DNA from: Cordylochernes scorpioides
Lineage: Eukaryota; Arthropoda; Arachnida; Pseudoscorpiones; Chernetidae
Direction: 5' to 3'
DNA length: 64,000 nucleotides
Assembly (NCBI GenBank): GCA_030710605.1
Contig: CP092881.1
Span: forward strand, 71,043,118 to 71,107,117
Shown: in pieces, positions 43,458 to 53,235 of the stretch
Position numbering within the stretch: the first letter of the stretch is position 1
Layout: every line of letters starts with the position of its first letter
Notes under the pieces: generated by a model
What the model saw: only the letters and a program-made list of their open reading frames with translations
Database searches by the model: none
Told to the model about the DNA's origin: nothing
Position numbers and translations under genes: made by a program

Positions 43458-43690
43458 TCTTTTTCTTCTTCTTTCTTATTTCCACTCAATCATATTAAGG
43501 TATCAAGCTTGTAAAGCTTGTTGATGGTGTCTGCCGGGAAAGAGTAGAGCTCATCAATGGATGAGTCAATACAGTCAATTTTGTGTTTTGGGGTTGCTGG
43601 TTGAGAATTGCACTTAGTACATAGTGGGAAAACCTTGCAACCATTCACTTTGAGTGCAAAGAGGTAATATTATGATTGTTAGTTTAGGTT
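43458..43690 (-). pseudogene. 5'-truncated non-LTR 3' end with (GAA)n tail
   Basis: The best-preserved copy of this family. The minus-strand translation includes CKVFPLCTKCNSQPATPKH, then DCIDSSIDELYSFPADTIN, ending LYKLDTLI and a stop. The CxxC..H..C layout is the zinc-binding tail of a non-LTR ORF2. A (GAA)n-like tail occupies 43458-43483. Confidence 0.65.
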
Positions 43691-43984
43691 TTGATCGAAT
43701 ACTTGATATGAAGGATTTTATTTTCCACAGAATACACGAGTCACTATGGAGGTCTATTTGAATGTCAACATAATTTGCTAGAGTACCTTAATTTTAATTG
43801 GTAGTCTAAAAGGTGTATCTGCGAGTAAATTGGGACTGGTGTTGACAGCCATAAAACGAATAAAACTTTTTTAATCCATTATTTGCCTTTTAAATTAATT
43901 AACAAACGTATATATTAATATTTTCTTTCTTTCTCTATCCGTAGCTAAATATATTTATGTAAAATATAACAAGACAGTTTCGGC

Positions 43985-45010
43985 GAATATTGTTTCACTG
44001 CTCCTGGAAGGAGCCCAAAAAAGAAGACCATTCTCAAACTTTCAAAAAAAAAAACGTTTATCGTGTTAAGAATCAGTTTGATGAGGCCAACAGTGACAAA
44101 GAGGGAGCGCCTGCGAGGAAACAGCACTCGGGTCTGTCGGATAGGGTAAGAGACGAATTTATCAAAAATGTCGAGGAGAAGATTGATGGAGACCCTGGAT
44201 AAAAACATCAAGGCCATAGCCAAGACAATTGTCAGAAATGTCCACAATGACTTATGTATTAAATCTTGTAGCCTTCGGAAAGGCCAGTTACTGACTAAGG
44301 TCATGAAGGAAAAACAGAGAAAGGAAGGCTGATGTCTTCCTAAACAACCTAAAAAAATGACTCTTGTGGTACATAGAGGCTTTTCACTGATTAAAAGAAC
44401 ATTGACGTGAATAATAATAGGATCTTGGAGACCTATCAGAGATAGATGACGTAATGTACAGGATATTTATCTCATACATACATTACGCTTCTTTGACCAA
44501 GGCCTCAGGATGAACGATGACACCTACAGCAATGTCTAAGAGACCATTTTGAAGCCTTAGATAGACATTCAGTCTCAAGAAGGAATATATCTACCAACAG
44601 GACTTAATTTCAGCCCACAAGGCAAAGAAGACTAAGGCATGGATAACGCTTAACTACAGAAATGCAAATTGAAACTAGTGTAAATATATATATATATATA
44701 TTGGACTCATGTTAATATTGAATTGTATATAGTACTTGATTTATATTCATTTAAAACCATTTTTATACTGGGAGAATCCTGTATGGGGCTTGATCCCTAA
44801 TAAATGTTTTTGTTGTTGTTGTTGGATAACGCTAAACTTTACCAGTCGCTAGAGTTACGGGATTAGGTCCACTAACTATCCAGACTGTACGCCCTTGACT
44901 TCAATGTAGGAGGATTGTTGATAGTGATGTATTAAATAAAGCTCCTCACAACACAATTCAGTTTCCAATGGATTCGGTTCAAAAGGTGATGACTAGAGGG
45001 ATAAGATAAT
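43985..45010 (+). pseudogene. Decayed Tc1/mariner-superfamily transposase
   Basis: Fragments in shifting frames keep the family order: a helix-turn-helix segment with NVYRVKNQFDEANSDKEG, an arginine-rich linker, DKNIKAIAKTIVRNVHNDLC with KSCSLRKGQLL, then YQQDLISAHKAKKTKAWI (catalytic D) and NYPDCTPL (third motif, D lost). The spacing from QQD to the last motif is about 37-41 residues, so it belongs with the DD37D-DD41D mariner-like groups. Several stops and frameshifts mark it as dead. A small retroposon (44656-44822) interrupts it just after the QQD segment. Confidence 0.65.
44656..44822 (+). mobile_element. Short retroposon with (TTG)n tail and target-site duplication
   Basis: TGGATAACGCT occurs on both sides (44640-44650 and 44823-44833), extending imperfectly to about 15 bases. 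The insert ends CCCTAATAAATG followed by a (TTG)n tail, as in non-LTR 3' ends, and has an internal (AT)n. The 5' part is missing. It splits the transposase pseudogene, whose reading resumes after it. Confidence 0.7.
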
Positions 45011-46213
45011 TGTCGCCAACACTTGTGCTTACTTCTGCACCCTCTCTAGTCTGTTCATATAGCTAATAATGGAGACTCAATTGAATGATTAAACACTATA
45101 TCATTTTACTGCTGATGGGCCATACAATTTGAATTTCAACACTTTGATGTTTAAATTGTAATAAAATTATTTTTAAACTCCAAAAATTTTCCAAATTTAT
45201 ATACCTGTGCTACACTCGACATATTGTGAATATTGAAAACTTAAGATTTATTTTTCAAATTTCGAGCAATTTAAAGAATAAATAACTAGTTCTATTTGGC
45301 AATCACCTCTCACCTGTCATGCCTCTCGATAATTTCGTAAATATCATCTTGATACAGATTTTTATCTGGAATTTCTTCTATATGGCGACATCTAGATATT
45401 ATCGTCAAAGGTGAAGCAGAAATTCACATTCCTGCTCTATATGGAAAAGGGTATATGGGGAGGTATAAAACGTCTAGAAATCCGCAAATTGCCTCACACC
45501 AGGGGCGTCATTAACACCGCATTATTTAAGAGGTCAGCTGTAAAAAAAGTCGTCGTGTTTAAAATTTCAGAAGCAATCACTCCAATGACACTGTGGAGGG
45601 CATAAAAACTTGGCTTTATGGCTCGAATATAAGCTCTTCTTTAAAAACATTACTTAAAAGCACTTCAAAATTTAAGAGGCCGCGGAAATAAAATTTTAAA
45701 TATTAATAATCTACAAAAATGGCCTATAAAAGCTGGCTAATCCATAAATCAGACTTCCCCCTTGTGATTAGGGCTCTAACAACCTTGTCACTTCTCGGAT
45801 TGCTCTGTCATTACCTGTCCGACTTTCTCGAATATTTGTTCGACAGCTGGGTGACATCTCTGGACAGTCATTTTGAGAAAGAATGCAACTATTCCACTAG
45901 TCTGACCACACAAGTTCACTAACTAACGCAATATTTTATGTAATATTTCGCGAAGTATAAAATTGTTATTGAAATAGTATATAATTTTGATTCAATTCTA
46001 TATTTGATTCTGGAAATTTCTTTCTAGATTTTAGGTTGATGGAATATCTTTCAAAGGTTATATATATATATATAGCATATAGTGATATATTTATACATAT
46101 TAAAAGGGAAAAGAAAGTATAAATATAATCAAATACACACACATATATTCATTGACTTTGTAGAACCAGAGTGGTGTACGCGTGCTAGCATGTTTTAGAA
46201 AAAAAAACACAAA
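45011..46213. other. Spacer, no gene seen
   Basis: Short open frames at 45411-45605 and 45719-45922 have no recognisable domain. (AT)n lies near 46058-46072. Confidence 0.35.
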
Positions 46214-46260
46214 CATCCTCGATAAAGAGAGGTGAGTTGCCCCTCGAAATATTAGAACAA
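46214..46260 (+). ncRNA. Hammerhead-like motif, family 4
   Basis: CC, TCGATAA, stem II GAGAGG-TGAGTTG-CCCCTC, GAA, palindrome ATAT, T. U3/A8 replaces C3/G8 and U4 has become C. Stem I is short. Confidence 0.45.
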
Positions 46261-46995
46261 TAAAATAATTATAAATCCAATATATGCAGCTTTTTTTATA
46301 TATATGTGTGTGAGAGAGAATATAAGAAAAAAATAATAAAAATGGTCAGGTCTTGATATTAAAATTATTGAAAAAGAGGGCTTGGCTCAGCAGTGATTAT
46401 CTCTCTTAGCTGTTTTGTCAAATGATTCTCCAGACTGTTATTTTTGTAATTTATAGATGCTTCTATACAGACCCATAAGCTCATGTCCATAGGTTCCTTA
46501 AACACCACTAAGCTGCTTTCTTCATTAAATACAGGGCATATAAGAAAACCAATACAATAATAGAATCTGGAGATTTAATTTGGTGAAACTCAGAGAGAGT
46601 TCTTCACTGATCATCAAAGTCCACTCTTTCAACAAAATCAATCAATGCCTGCTTTTCACATGTGCAGACATTTGGTGCACTTATAGTAAAAGCAGTCGTC
46701 TACTTCTACCCACCATGGTTATCATGGATTGTACTACATGTACTAGGGATAAGCAAAACAAATCATTGCAGTGAGGTCTGTAGAGATAATATTTAATATA
46801 TTAGAAATATTTGCCCCAATAAATTTACAATGAAATTTATATATATTGGTATCAACAAATTGGTATCACACGTTATATCTGAGACTTTATTTATAATTCC
46901 GTGTGTGTTGATGAAAAATAATATTTAAACATCAGGAATTAGCATCTATCCACAAGAACCATTATACTCGAATGTTGATTTTCCAAAGAAAATAT
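46261..46995. repeat. Mixed repeat fragments (hairpin family and S2 SINE)
   Basis: 46375-46640 has pieces of the GGGAGGGCT family (GGGCTTGGCTCAGCAG, TTGGTGAAACTC, TTCACTGATCATC). 46647-46755 is a 5'-truncated S2 SINE (TGCTTTTCACATGTGCAGAC, GTACTAGGGATAAG). 46765-46800 returns to the hairpin family (TTGCAGTGAGGTCTGTAGAG), so the SINE appears to have inserted into the hairpin repeat. Confidence 0.5.
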
Positions 46996-47235
46996 GTCCA
47001 GGGTAGCCTAAAAGACATGGCATCTTCTTGGTAAGCGGAACACTGTGGGTTCGATTCCCATTCTTCGACACTTTTATTTTTTCGTTTATCATTACTCTTC
47101 ACAATTCATTCTTTTATACTTCATCTCTAAGGTTAGAAATAATCGTTATTTCTCCTCGAAATAAAAATATTCGATTTTTCGTTCAAAAGAAAGACATGCG
47201 GGATAATTTTCAAATGTCGTTCTAAAAACAAAGTT
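46996..47235 (+). repeat. tRNA-headed SINE, family S1
   Basis: The head 46996-47069 keeps GTCCAGGGTAGCC, GTGGGTTCGATTCCCAT (B box and T arm) and GGTAAGCGGAACAC, but the A box and 3' acceptor strand are mutated. The body through TTCTCC..AAAT and GCGGGATAATTTTCAAATGT matches 13331-13534 in reverse. Confidence 0.75.
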
Positions 47236-47479
47236 TCTATTTTTTTTCTTGATTGCAAACATATTGGGAAGGCTTGATAATAAATTTGGAAGTCTTCTAT
47301 AGGCTCTGCCAGTCTACTCGAATAGACCGAATTTAGAGAGACCAAATTATGTATTGAACGAATTCTGCTCATAAACGCCACACTGAAGGGTAAAATATTA
47401 GTTATGCTATTTAGGAAAACTTTATGTATGTTATATAAAAATTGTATTTTCTTTTAAAATTATAATTCCCAAATCAAAT

Positions 47480-47590
47480 TACTCTGTTAAATCTAGCGCC
47501 AGCTGTCGCGGCTTTCCCTATATAAGCCTATTGTTGTTGTTACCCGTTGGCCGGCTCAAATCTTTCTGTAGATATGTAAATAAGTAAGGT
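47480..47590 (+). repeat. LTR-C-like repeat with TATA box
   Basis: CTAGCGCCAGCTGTCGCGGC, CCCTATATAAGCC, CCCGTTGGCCGGCTC. Second copy of the 41060-41165 sequence. Confidence 0.45.
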
Positions 47591-48182
47591 ACACTTAACT
47601 AAGGTACACTTTCTCAAATATGTATTTTATATTCCTTAAGCAATAATTAAATCAAATTGTGATTATAATCTGTTTTTTTTTTCACAACGACTGCAAAAAA
47701 ATATATCATAAAATACTCATATATCCAAAAAATAATCATCATCAGTAAGTAATAATTCTATAATTCCAAAATCAACAGAAAAATATTTTTTGTAATATGT
47801 ATATATGTACATTAGCTTCTAGGAGAGAAGAATTGTATATGAATATTCGCATCGAGAAAATGCTCTGCAACAAACAATAAGAAAACGCCAAGTAGAAATA
47901 AATTAAATATAAGGCAATAACGTTCCATTTATATACAAGAAGTAAAATATTAAACACGAATGTTAAAAATCAAAATTTTCTGAGATCTGAGATGAGTATT
48001 AAATGGATTATATTATCTTAGCTTGTTTTTAAAAGACAGTCTATCAAAATATATATGAGCTATTAAATAAAATTAAATCGTTTTTTACAAACATTGATAT
48101 AAATATATATACCCGAGTTTTTTTTTTGTTGTTTTTTGGACAAGCTCATGACGTGTATAAAAGCCGATTTAAATTCTTGGTA
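47591..48182. other. AT-rich spacer
   Basis: No gene or repeat recognised. Confidence 0.35.
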
Positions 48183-48232
48183 TGATAATACCTTGAAAAA
48201 GGTTGGCGTTCAGCCAACTGAAATAGTGATAA
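48183..48232 (+). ncRNA. Hammerhead-like motif, family 4
   Basis: TAATACC, TTGAAAA, stem II GGTTGGC-GTTCA-GCCAACT, GAAATAGTGAT. U3/A8 is kept with N7 = A; the stem III palindrome is damaged (ATAG). Confidence 0.5.
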
Positions 48233-48289
48233 ATTAAATTATATTTTGATCCAATATATATATATATATATTGATTAAATGTATATATA

Positions 48290-48540
48290 TATATGTTTGT
48301 TCAATTGAAAAGACACATATTGTATCAAAATATCATTTATATTTCAACCTAATTTTATTGACGGTATGTGGCGCTGAGTTTGTTGTTAAACACACATTAA
48401 TATGTTATAATACCTTGATAAAGGTTGGCGTTCAGCCAACTGAAATATTGGTAAAATAAATTATATATTGATCCAATATATGCCTTTTTCATTAAAGATT
48501 TATTTATGGATTTCTCTATTTTCAATATATATGTTTGTGT
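48290..48540 (+). repeat. Family 4 repeat
   Basis: Contains GTATCAAAATATCATTTATA, GTGGCGCTGAGTTTGTTGTT, the motif at 48403-48460 and ATTAAAGATTTATTTATGGA. Shared with 7770-7830, 25050-25260, 26570-26770 and 36016-36100. Confidence 0.6.
48403..48460 (+). ncRNA. Hammerhead-like motif, family 4, best copy
   Basis: Stem I TTATAATACC against GGTAAAATAA (8 of 10 pairs), core TTGATAA, stem II of 7 bp (GGTTGGC-GTTCA-GCCAACT, closing pair G-U), GAA, palindromic stem III ATAT, H17 = T. The core differs from CTGATGA only at positions 3 and 8, which pair with each other in hammerhead structures, so C-G has become U-A. Activity is unknown. Confidence 0.6.
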
Positions 48541-49009
48541 ATCTATAAACCTTATTCGATAATTTCAATCTAAATAGAGAAGATTGGAATACACAGCTTC
48601 CCCACGAATTCAAGAAGGAAATTAGAAGTTATTTCTGCCCAATTCCCACCACAAATCTATGAAATATTCAATATGGCCCCTGACTATCGGAAGCCACATT
48701 CAAATAAATACGGCGACTGAATATCAATTCGGGAGTCGACGCCTAAACTTGAGCATATCCTAATATATGGATATAGAATATATAGAGACGCGCGCGCGGC
48801 TCTGTTCATATCTTTGGTGTATATAAGAAATTAATTATGTTTAACACACAACTTCGGTATTGAGTGATCTATACGTGAGTATTGAATTCATGAAGTCGGA
48901 TGAAACTACGTATTTGAAGTCTTATTGGCATTTTATCAGGTAGTCCAGCACTGATAGTTCATATAAGTAAGCAGAGGTAGCCATAGCAGCATGGCAAAGT
49001 ATTATAAAT
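48541..49009. other. Spacer, no gene seen
   Basis: Unique sequence without a supported feature. Confidence 0.35.
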
Positions 49010-49385
49010 TCTGTATTCGTGTGCTATAGCCAAATGCCAAAATCAGAGTACCTTTGTAAAGTAACTAAACCGCCGGATAGGTATTATATATTTAAATAAC
49101 AAAATCGATTAATTTGTTAAGAGTTCAATAGCGCCGGATTGGTATGATATATTTAAATAACAAAATCGATTAATTTGTTAAGAGTTCAATAGCGCCGGAT
49201 TGGTATGATATAGTCAAATACCAAAATCAGAGTACCTTTGTAAAGTAACAATACCACTGGATTGGTATGATATATTCAAATACTAAAATCGAAGAACCTT
49301 TGTAAGGGATCAATACCGGCGGAATGGTATAATATAGCCAATACCAGGATCATAGTACCTTTGTGAAGTATCAATAACGTCGTAT
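49010..49385. repeat. Tandem repeat of about 61-62 bp, six units
   Basis: The unit begins GCCGGATTGGTATGATATA and ends with AGTACCTTTGTAAAGTAAC or GATTAATTTGTTAAGAGTTC followed by AATA. The two middle units (about 49074-49195) are almost identical; the outer ones are diverged. Confidence 0.8.
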
Positions 49386-49925
49386 TCTCTTTAAGCCTTC
49401 AATAAACACTTCGACTCAACTTGCCGCTCCAAAGGCACATGAAAGCTCATTGTAGAACCGAGTTTCTGGTATTTTTCTATGACTTTGAAGTCAAAATCAG
49501 AAATTTATCTTCTTGATGGCTGATTGATGATTGATTCTTTTTCGGCCAAGCCCTTGTCTTCTGACGATGTTGTCGGTTATACCTATTATTTCCATAACTG
49601 GAATAATGCATTTCGGTTAACATTGATAAATTTGGCGACTTCACTGTCTGGGATTGGTCTGTTTCTATTCTTCCAATATTTATTTATCGTATTGAATGAG
49701 ATAAACTATTATATAAAGCCATTTTATTTCCAATTTCTTACAAAGTGTATGATGTATTAAATATGTTAATATATTTTTTAAAAAATTTTAATTTTTAAAA
49801 GCCGTTTGTTCTCTCAAATCTGAACCCAGGTGTAAGTTCGAAGTATCATTGGAAGTAATAAGACAAACAACAATAAAACAAAATATTTTTATCGTTGAAT
49901 TTGAGATAAATATATATGACAAAAA
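49386..49925. other. Spacer, no gene seen
   Basis: The open frame 49524-49760 has no recognisable domain; part of it overlaps a hairpin-family fragment. Confidence 0.35.
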
Positions 49926-50130
49926 ATAAGGCATCTCCTTATCGTGCAACTAAAAGTTGCTGATGTGTTGCGCCATCTATCGGAATAAATATAAACTATT
50001 CTCGTTGATTTTTAATTATTCTGATAGATGACGCAAGTAATAGGCAACTCTCAGTTGCACGATAAGGAGAGGCCTTTTCTTTTTAATAATGTATGCACCT
50101 TATTCCAGTACAATATCACATGTGTATTAT
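49926..50130. repeat. Family 1 palindrome, ribozyme deleted
   Basis: The arms GGCATCTCCTTATCGTGCAA and TTGCACGATAAGGAGAGGCC, with CGCCATCTATCGGAATAAAT between, match the 35.5 kb copy. The centre is deleted, leaving a short hairpin. Confidence 0.65.
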
Positions 50131-50448
50131 TTTTCTAAATCTATTTGGTTCAGAATAGAGATAACATATGTATTTAAAATATTATGCATTGTTTATCTTG
50201 CATAATAATGCATATACACTCAGACAAAAATAGCGCATACTCTAGAGTCCTACTTCTATATATAGCACCAATTCCAAGCAAATAAAGAAATAGGGAATGG
50301 AATATTCCGCCCATAAACAACCGTCCACGTTCTGTCCACGTTATTCTTCATTGACCTAAGTCCAGAGTTGATCCTAACTACATCCCTGGGGTCATTTCTC
50401 ACTCGCTGCTAGTTCTTCTTTACCTTCTGCAACCTCACATCTCCATAA
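50131..50448. other. Spacer
   Basis: No feature seen. Confidence 0.35.
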
Positions 50449-50741
50449 GGGGCTCGGTGGAAGGATGGTCTAAACCCTTGGTTTTCGACCGCTACGACCC
50501 GGGTTCGATTCCAGAATTGGGCACTTTTTCTGATTAAAAAAAATGCTCCAATGGCCTCCCGATTCTTGTGAAAGTACAACCCCACCAGCGAGTCCAAGTA
50601 ACCAAACGGAGCTTTGGCATATTTTTAAGTGCAAAAGTCAAACTGCTTTTCACATGTCTAGACATGTGGTGCACTTACAGTAAAAGATGTCGCCTTCTTC
50701 TACTCACCATGATTATCGTGGCATGTACCACGTGTACTGCT
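50449..50741 (+). repeat. tRNA-headed SINE, family S2
   Basis: GGGGCTCGGTGGAAGGATGG, CCGCTACGACCCGGGTTCGA and TTCC give a good Pol III B box (GGGTTCGATTCC at about 50502-50513). The body is as at 25483-25777 and ends near CCACGTGTACTG. The best head for this family. Confidence 0.75.
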
Positions 50742-51302
50742 GAATATTTGAACTTCATTTTTTTACGACATTTCCTTTCTAGTGGTTTATTTTCCAGAAC
50801 TATTGACGTTGGCCGAAGCAGTGAACATAGTTTCCAACACATTAGGTTATAAAGAAAGCCAGTCGAATAACGGGCGAATAGAGGAACACATTTGACCGTA
50901 AACACTTATTTTTGACAATTTAAAAAATTTCTTGATTCTTCTAATTAATTGTTACAAAGAGAAAAATTAAGAGAGAAAAAAAGTATAATATATAATAAAG
51001 GAGTAAATGTGTACAAATTTCTTTATCAAGGAAGGCTTTTCCACTTTGAGAGAGTCCTTGGAAATGTGTACAGTTTCACTTTGTGTTATATCGCAATGTT
51101 AACTATACCTAATCATACCTTCGTTTTGGAAGATTAGCATAATTGTTACTGAAAATAAATTTATCGAATATTTGTGTACATAAGATACTAAGAAATGAGT
51201 CCTAAATACTAATGTTTTTTTTTTAAATATTATAACTTTCAAATTAAACCAACTTTCTCTATTGTGAAAAATAATACAAAAGTGAATCAATACTTGGATC
51301 AG
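50742..51302. other. Spacer, no gene seen
   Basis: No supported feature. Confidence 0.35.
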
Positions 51303-51475
51303 GTGGAAAAATTAAGAAAAAAGGCATTTCCTGATCGTGTAACTGGAAGTTGCTGATGGCTTGCGCCATATATCGGAATAATTTCGGAAAAATATTTATT
51401 TCGATAGATGGGGGAAGCCATCAGCAACTTTCAGTTGTACGATCAGTAAATGCCTTTTTTCTTAATTTCTCTATT
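51303..51475. repeat. Family 1 short palindrome, ribozyme deleted
   Basis: The arms GGCATTTCCTGATCGTGTAA and TTGTACGATCAGTAAATGCC, with GTTGCTGATGGCTTGCGCCA and its complement, form an almost continuous hairpin. Confidence 0.65.
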
Positions 51476-51509
51476 GTGTCTCTTCACTGCGATGAAAACC
51501 TATTGGAAT

Positions 51510-51600
51510 CACTTGACTCATCAGTGGTGAACTCTCTCACAGCGATTCTGTCAATTTTTGAGTTCTAATAGTGTATTTTACGACTCGGCTTATATATGCG
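51510..51600 (-). repeat. GGGAGGGCT hairpin family fragment
   Basis: The minus strand carries TTGACAGAATCGCTG, GAGTTCACCACTGATGAGTC and AAGTG. The pair TTGAC/GTCAA again differs from the 6.4 kb copy by a compensated change. Confidence 0.5.
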
Positions 51601-51699
51601 AGACACTAAATGATGGAATCTTAATTATGAAATTTAAGAAAACTATGAAAATAAGCTTCAATAGAAAGTAGATTTACATGCAAATATTTGCATTGTGCA

Positions 51700-52010
51700 A
51701 TGCTATTCCGAAATAATTAAAGACAAGGCCGGTTTCCTACTATCTTATTTGGCAAAATTATTTCGGAATTCTTCTATCAATAGATGGCAGATAATGCTTA
51801 TTATAACCCCAATGTATACTGACACAATTTCTATAAGATACGTCCATCGGGAGACCATGGTTTCAAGCTAATGGCCCTCGTCAGCCCCTTTTAAATTTGC
51901 CAAAGCTGGTGCTGTGGCTTTGTCACCGACCCTAGGCCTCTAGCTTGCGGGGAAGGTCGACAGATAGCGTGCATTTTTGACACTTATTTTGACGGAAAAG
52001 GCGTTTTATA
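51700..52010. repeat. Family 2 MITE copy with ribozyme
   Basis: Contains ATCAATAGATGGCAG, TACGTCCATCGGGAGACCAT, GTGGCTTTGTCACCGACCCT and TATTTTGACGGAAAAGGCG, matching the 14 kb MITE. The terminal repeats are partly decayed. Confidence 0.6.
51848..51889 (-). ncRNA. Hammerhead ribozyme-like motif, family 2
   Basis: Stem I GGGG/TCCC, core CTGACGA (intact), stem II GGGC-CATTA-GCTT, GAAA, palindromic stem III ACCATGGT, cleavage base C. The core is canonical; stem II is weakened by changes on one side. Confidence 0.7.
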
Positions 52011-52139
52011 AGAAAAAAAAAACTTTGAGATAGAGAGGCAATGTCATCTTGACTCTAATGGTTATATACCAGATGTGGATGACGGCCTTTGGGGCAACAG
52101 AACAGTGTTTTACTCCCAGTTACACTTCCAATCAATATC

Positions 52140-52330
52140 TACCGATTGTAATTAACAACCTGGTCTATAATTATTTTTAATTTAGCGGCAGCTACAATGG
52201 GCTTATTTTAATTGTGGACAGCTAATTAGGTTCGCGCCTACCTTATTAACGTGCTAAATTAGCAAGAAAGGGCGACCTATAAATTAATAAGGTAACGATG
52301 GAATCTCTCTTTTTTTACGCTTCAGTTGAA
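52140..52330. other. Unique block rich in TAATTA-type words
   Basis: Contains GTAATTAAC, ATAATTATTTTTAATTTAG, TTTTAATTGTGG, CTAATTAGG and ATAAATTAATAAGG within 190 bp and no repeat relative. Dense homeodomain-type core sites could mark a regulatory element, but AT-richness alone produces many such words. Confidence 0.3.
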
Positions 52331-52469
52331 TAGTCTGAAATAGGGAGTGATGGAACGGCATTGATGTATTGTGTTGAGGTGAACAGCTGTGGTAGAGTCA
52401 ATGTAGCCTTGTCGCTACCAGGCTCTCATACAGTAGATATATTAAAAATGAAATTAAAAAACATATTAT

Positions 52470-53030
52470 GATAGCTCACATGAACATTCTAAAGAGCAGA
52501 GCGTCATCTAGCGAAACAAAAATAAACTAAATGTTTATTTAGGCTCGACTAAAATAAACTCTTCGAGTTAAAATAGAAAAATAAAAAGGAGATTGAAGAG
52601 GAGTATTTTGTGGGAATTTTAATAGTAAGCTTTCGGACGTCCTTCTACAGGCATTTTTAAGATGAAATTATGTAAAAAAACCTGTAGAAGGACGTCCGAA
52701 AGCTTGCTAATAAAAAAATCGCAAAAGAAACTCCTATTCAATCTCCGTTTTATTTTTCTATTTATTCCATAAAATGATCACATAGCCTCTGGAATCAAAA
52801 CATTTTTGGTCGCAGTGGTACAGCCTGTACCATTCTGATGAGGGCTAACAGCGGGAAACGCGTTCGTGGTTGGCTTTTCTTGATTTATCAAGAAATTGTG
52901 TTGGCCAAATATCAGCATATCAACATTTAGTTGATTTCTGTTTCACCAGATGGCACTCTGCCATTTGCACATGTGATTGTGGTCAGGATATGCCTTCTTT
53001 GATTTTAATACCAACACCTGACCTTTTTAA
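52470..53030. repeat. Family 1 repeat interrupted by a family 3 hairpin
   Basis: The left piece 52480-52556 (GAGCAGAGCGTCATCTAGCG, AAACTAAATGTTTATTTAGG) and the right piece 52780-53030 (GGTCGCAGTGGTACAGCCTG, ATATCAGC, GATGGCACTCTGCCATTTGC, CCAACACCTGACC) are the two family 1 arms. 52558-52775 is a family 3 hairpin (AAAATAGAAAAATAAA..GGAGATTGAAGAGGAGT against its complement) with inverted motifs at 52626-52655 (minus) and 52678-52706 (plus), both CTGTAGA, GGACGTCC, GAAA, AGCT. Confidence 0.7.
52829..52870 (+). ncRNA. Hammerhead ribozyme-like motif, family 1
   Basis: ACCATT, CTGATGA, GGGC-TAACA-GCGG, GAA, ACGCGT, T, CGTGGT. The core and stem III palindrome are canonical. Stem I lost its two innermost pairs (TT for CG) and stem II has one mismatch. 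Confidence 0.7.
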
Positions 53031-53099
53031 ATTATATTTTCCCATATATAAGTATTCTGTGAATATAGAGCAATCCATAATATATATATTAAAAGAATA

Positions 53100-53235
53100 A
53101 GGCTTATTTTGGATTGTAATAAGATGGATTAATTTCGATGGACCAATCGTGCTTCATAACAAAAAACCTCGTAAAAGATGGACGATTGGTCCATCGAAAT
53201 ATTGGATTGATAAATAATCTTATTACACTACAAAA
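53100..53235. repeat. Family 4-like hairpin
   Basis: TAATAAGATGGATTAATTTC and GATAAATAATCTTATTA are inverted ends. GATGGACCAATCGTG and ATGGACGATTGGTCCATC pair internally. The plus-strand motif at 53164-53212 reads CC, TCGTAAA, 6-bp stem II GATGGA..TCCATC, GAA, ATAT, T, GG. Confidence 0.5.

Noticed and set aside
45411..45922. Two short plus-strand genes
   Set aside because: They have no homology by eye, no codon character and no conserved context.
46996..47069. Functional tRNA gene on the plus strand
   Set aside because: The acceptor strands and A box are mutated, and the same SINE body follows.
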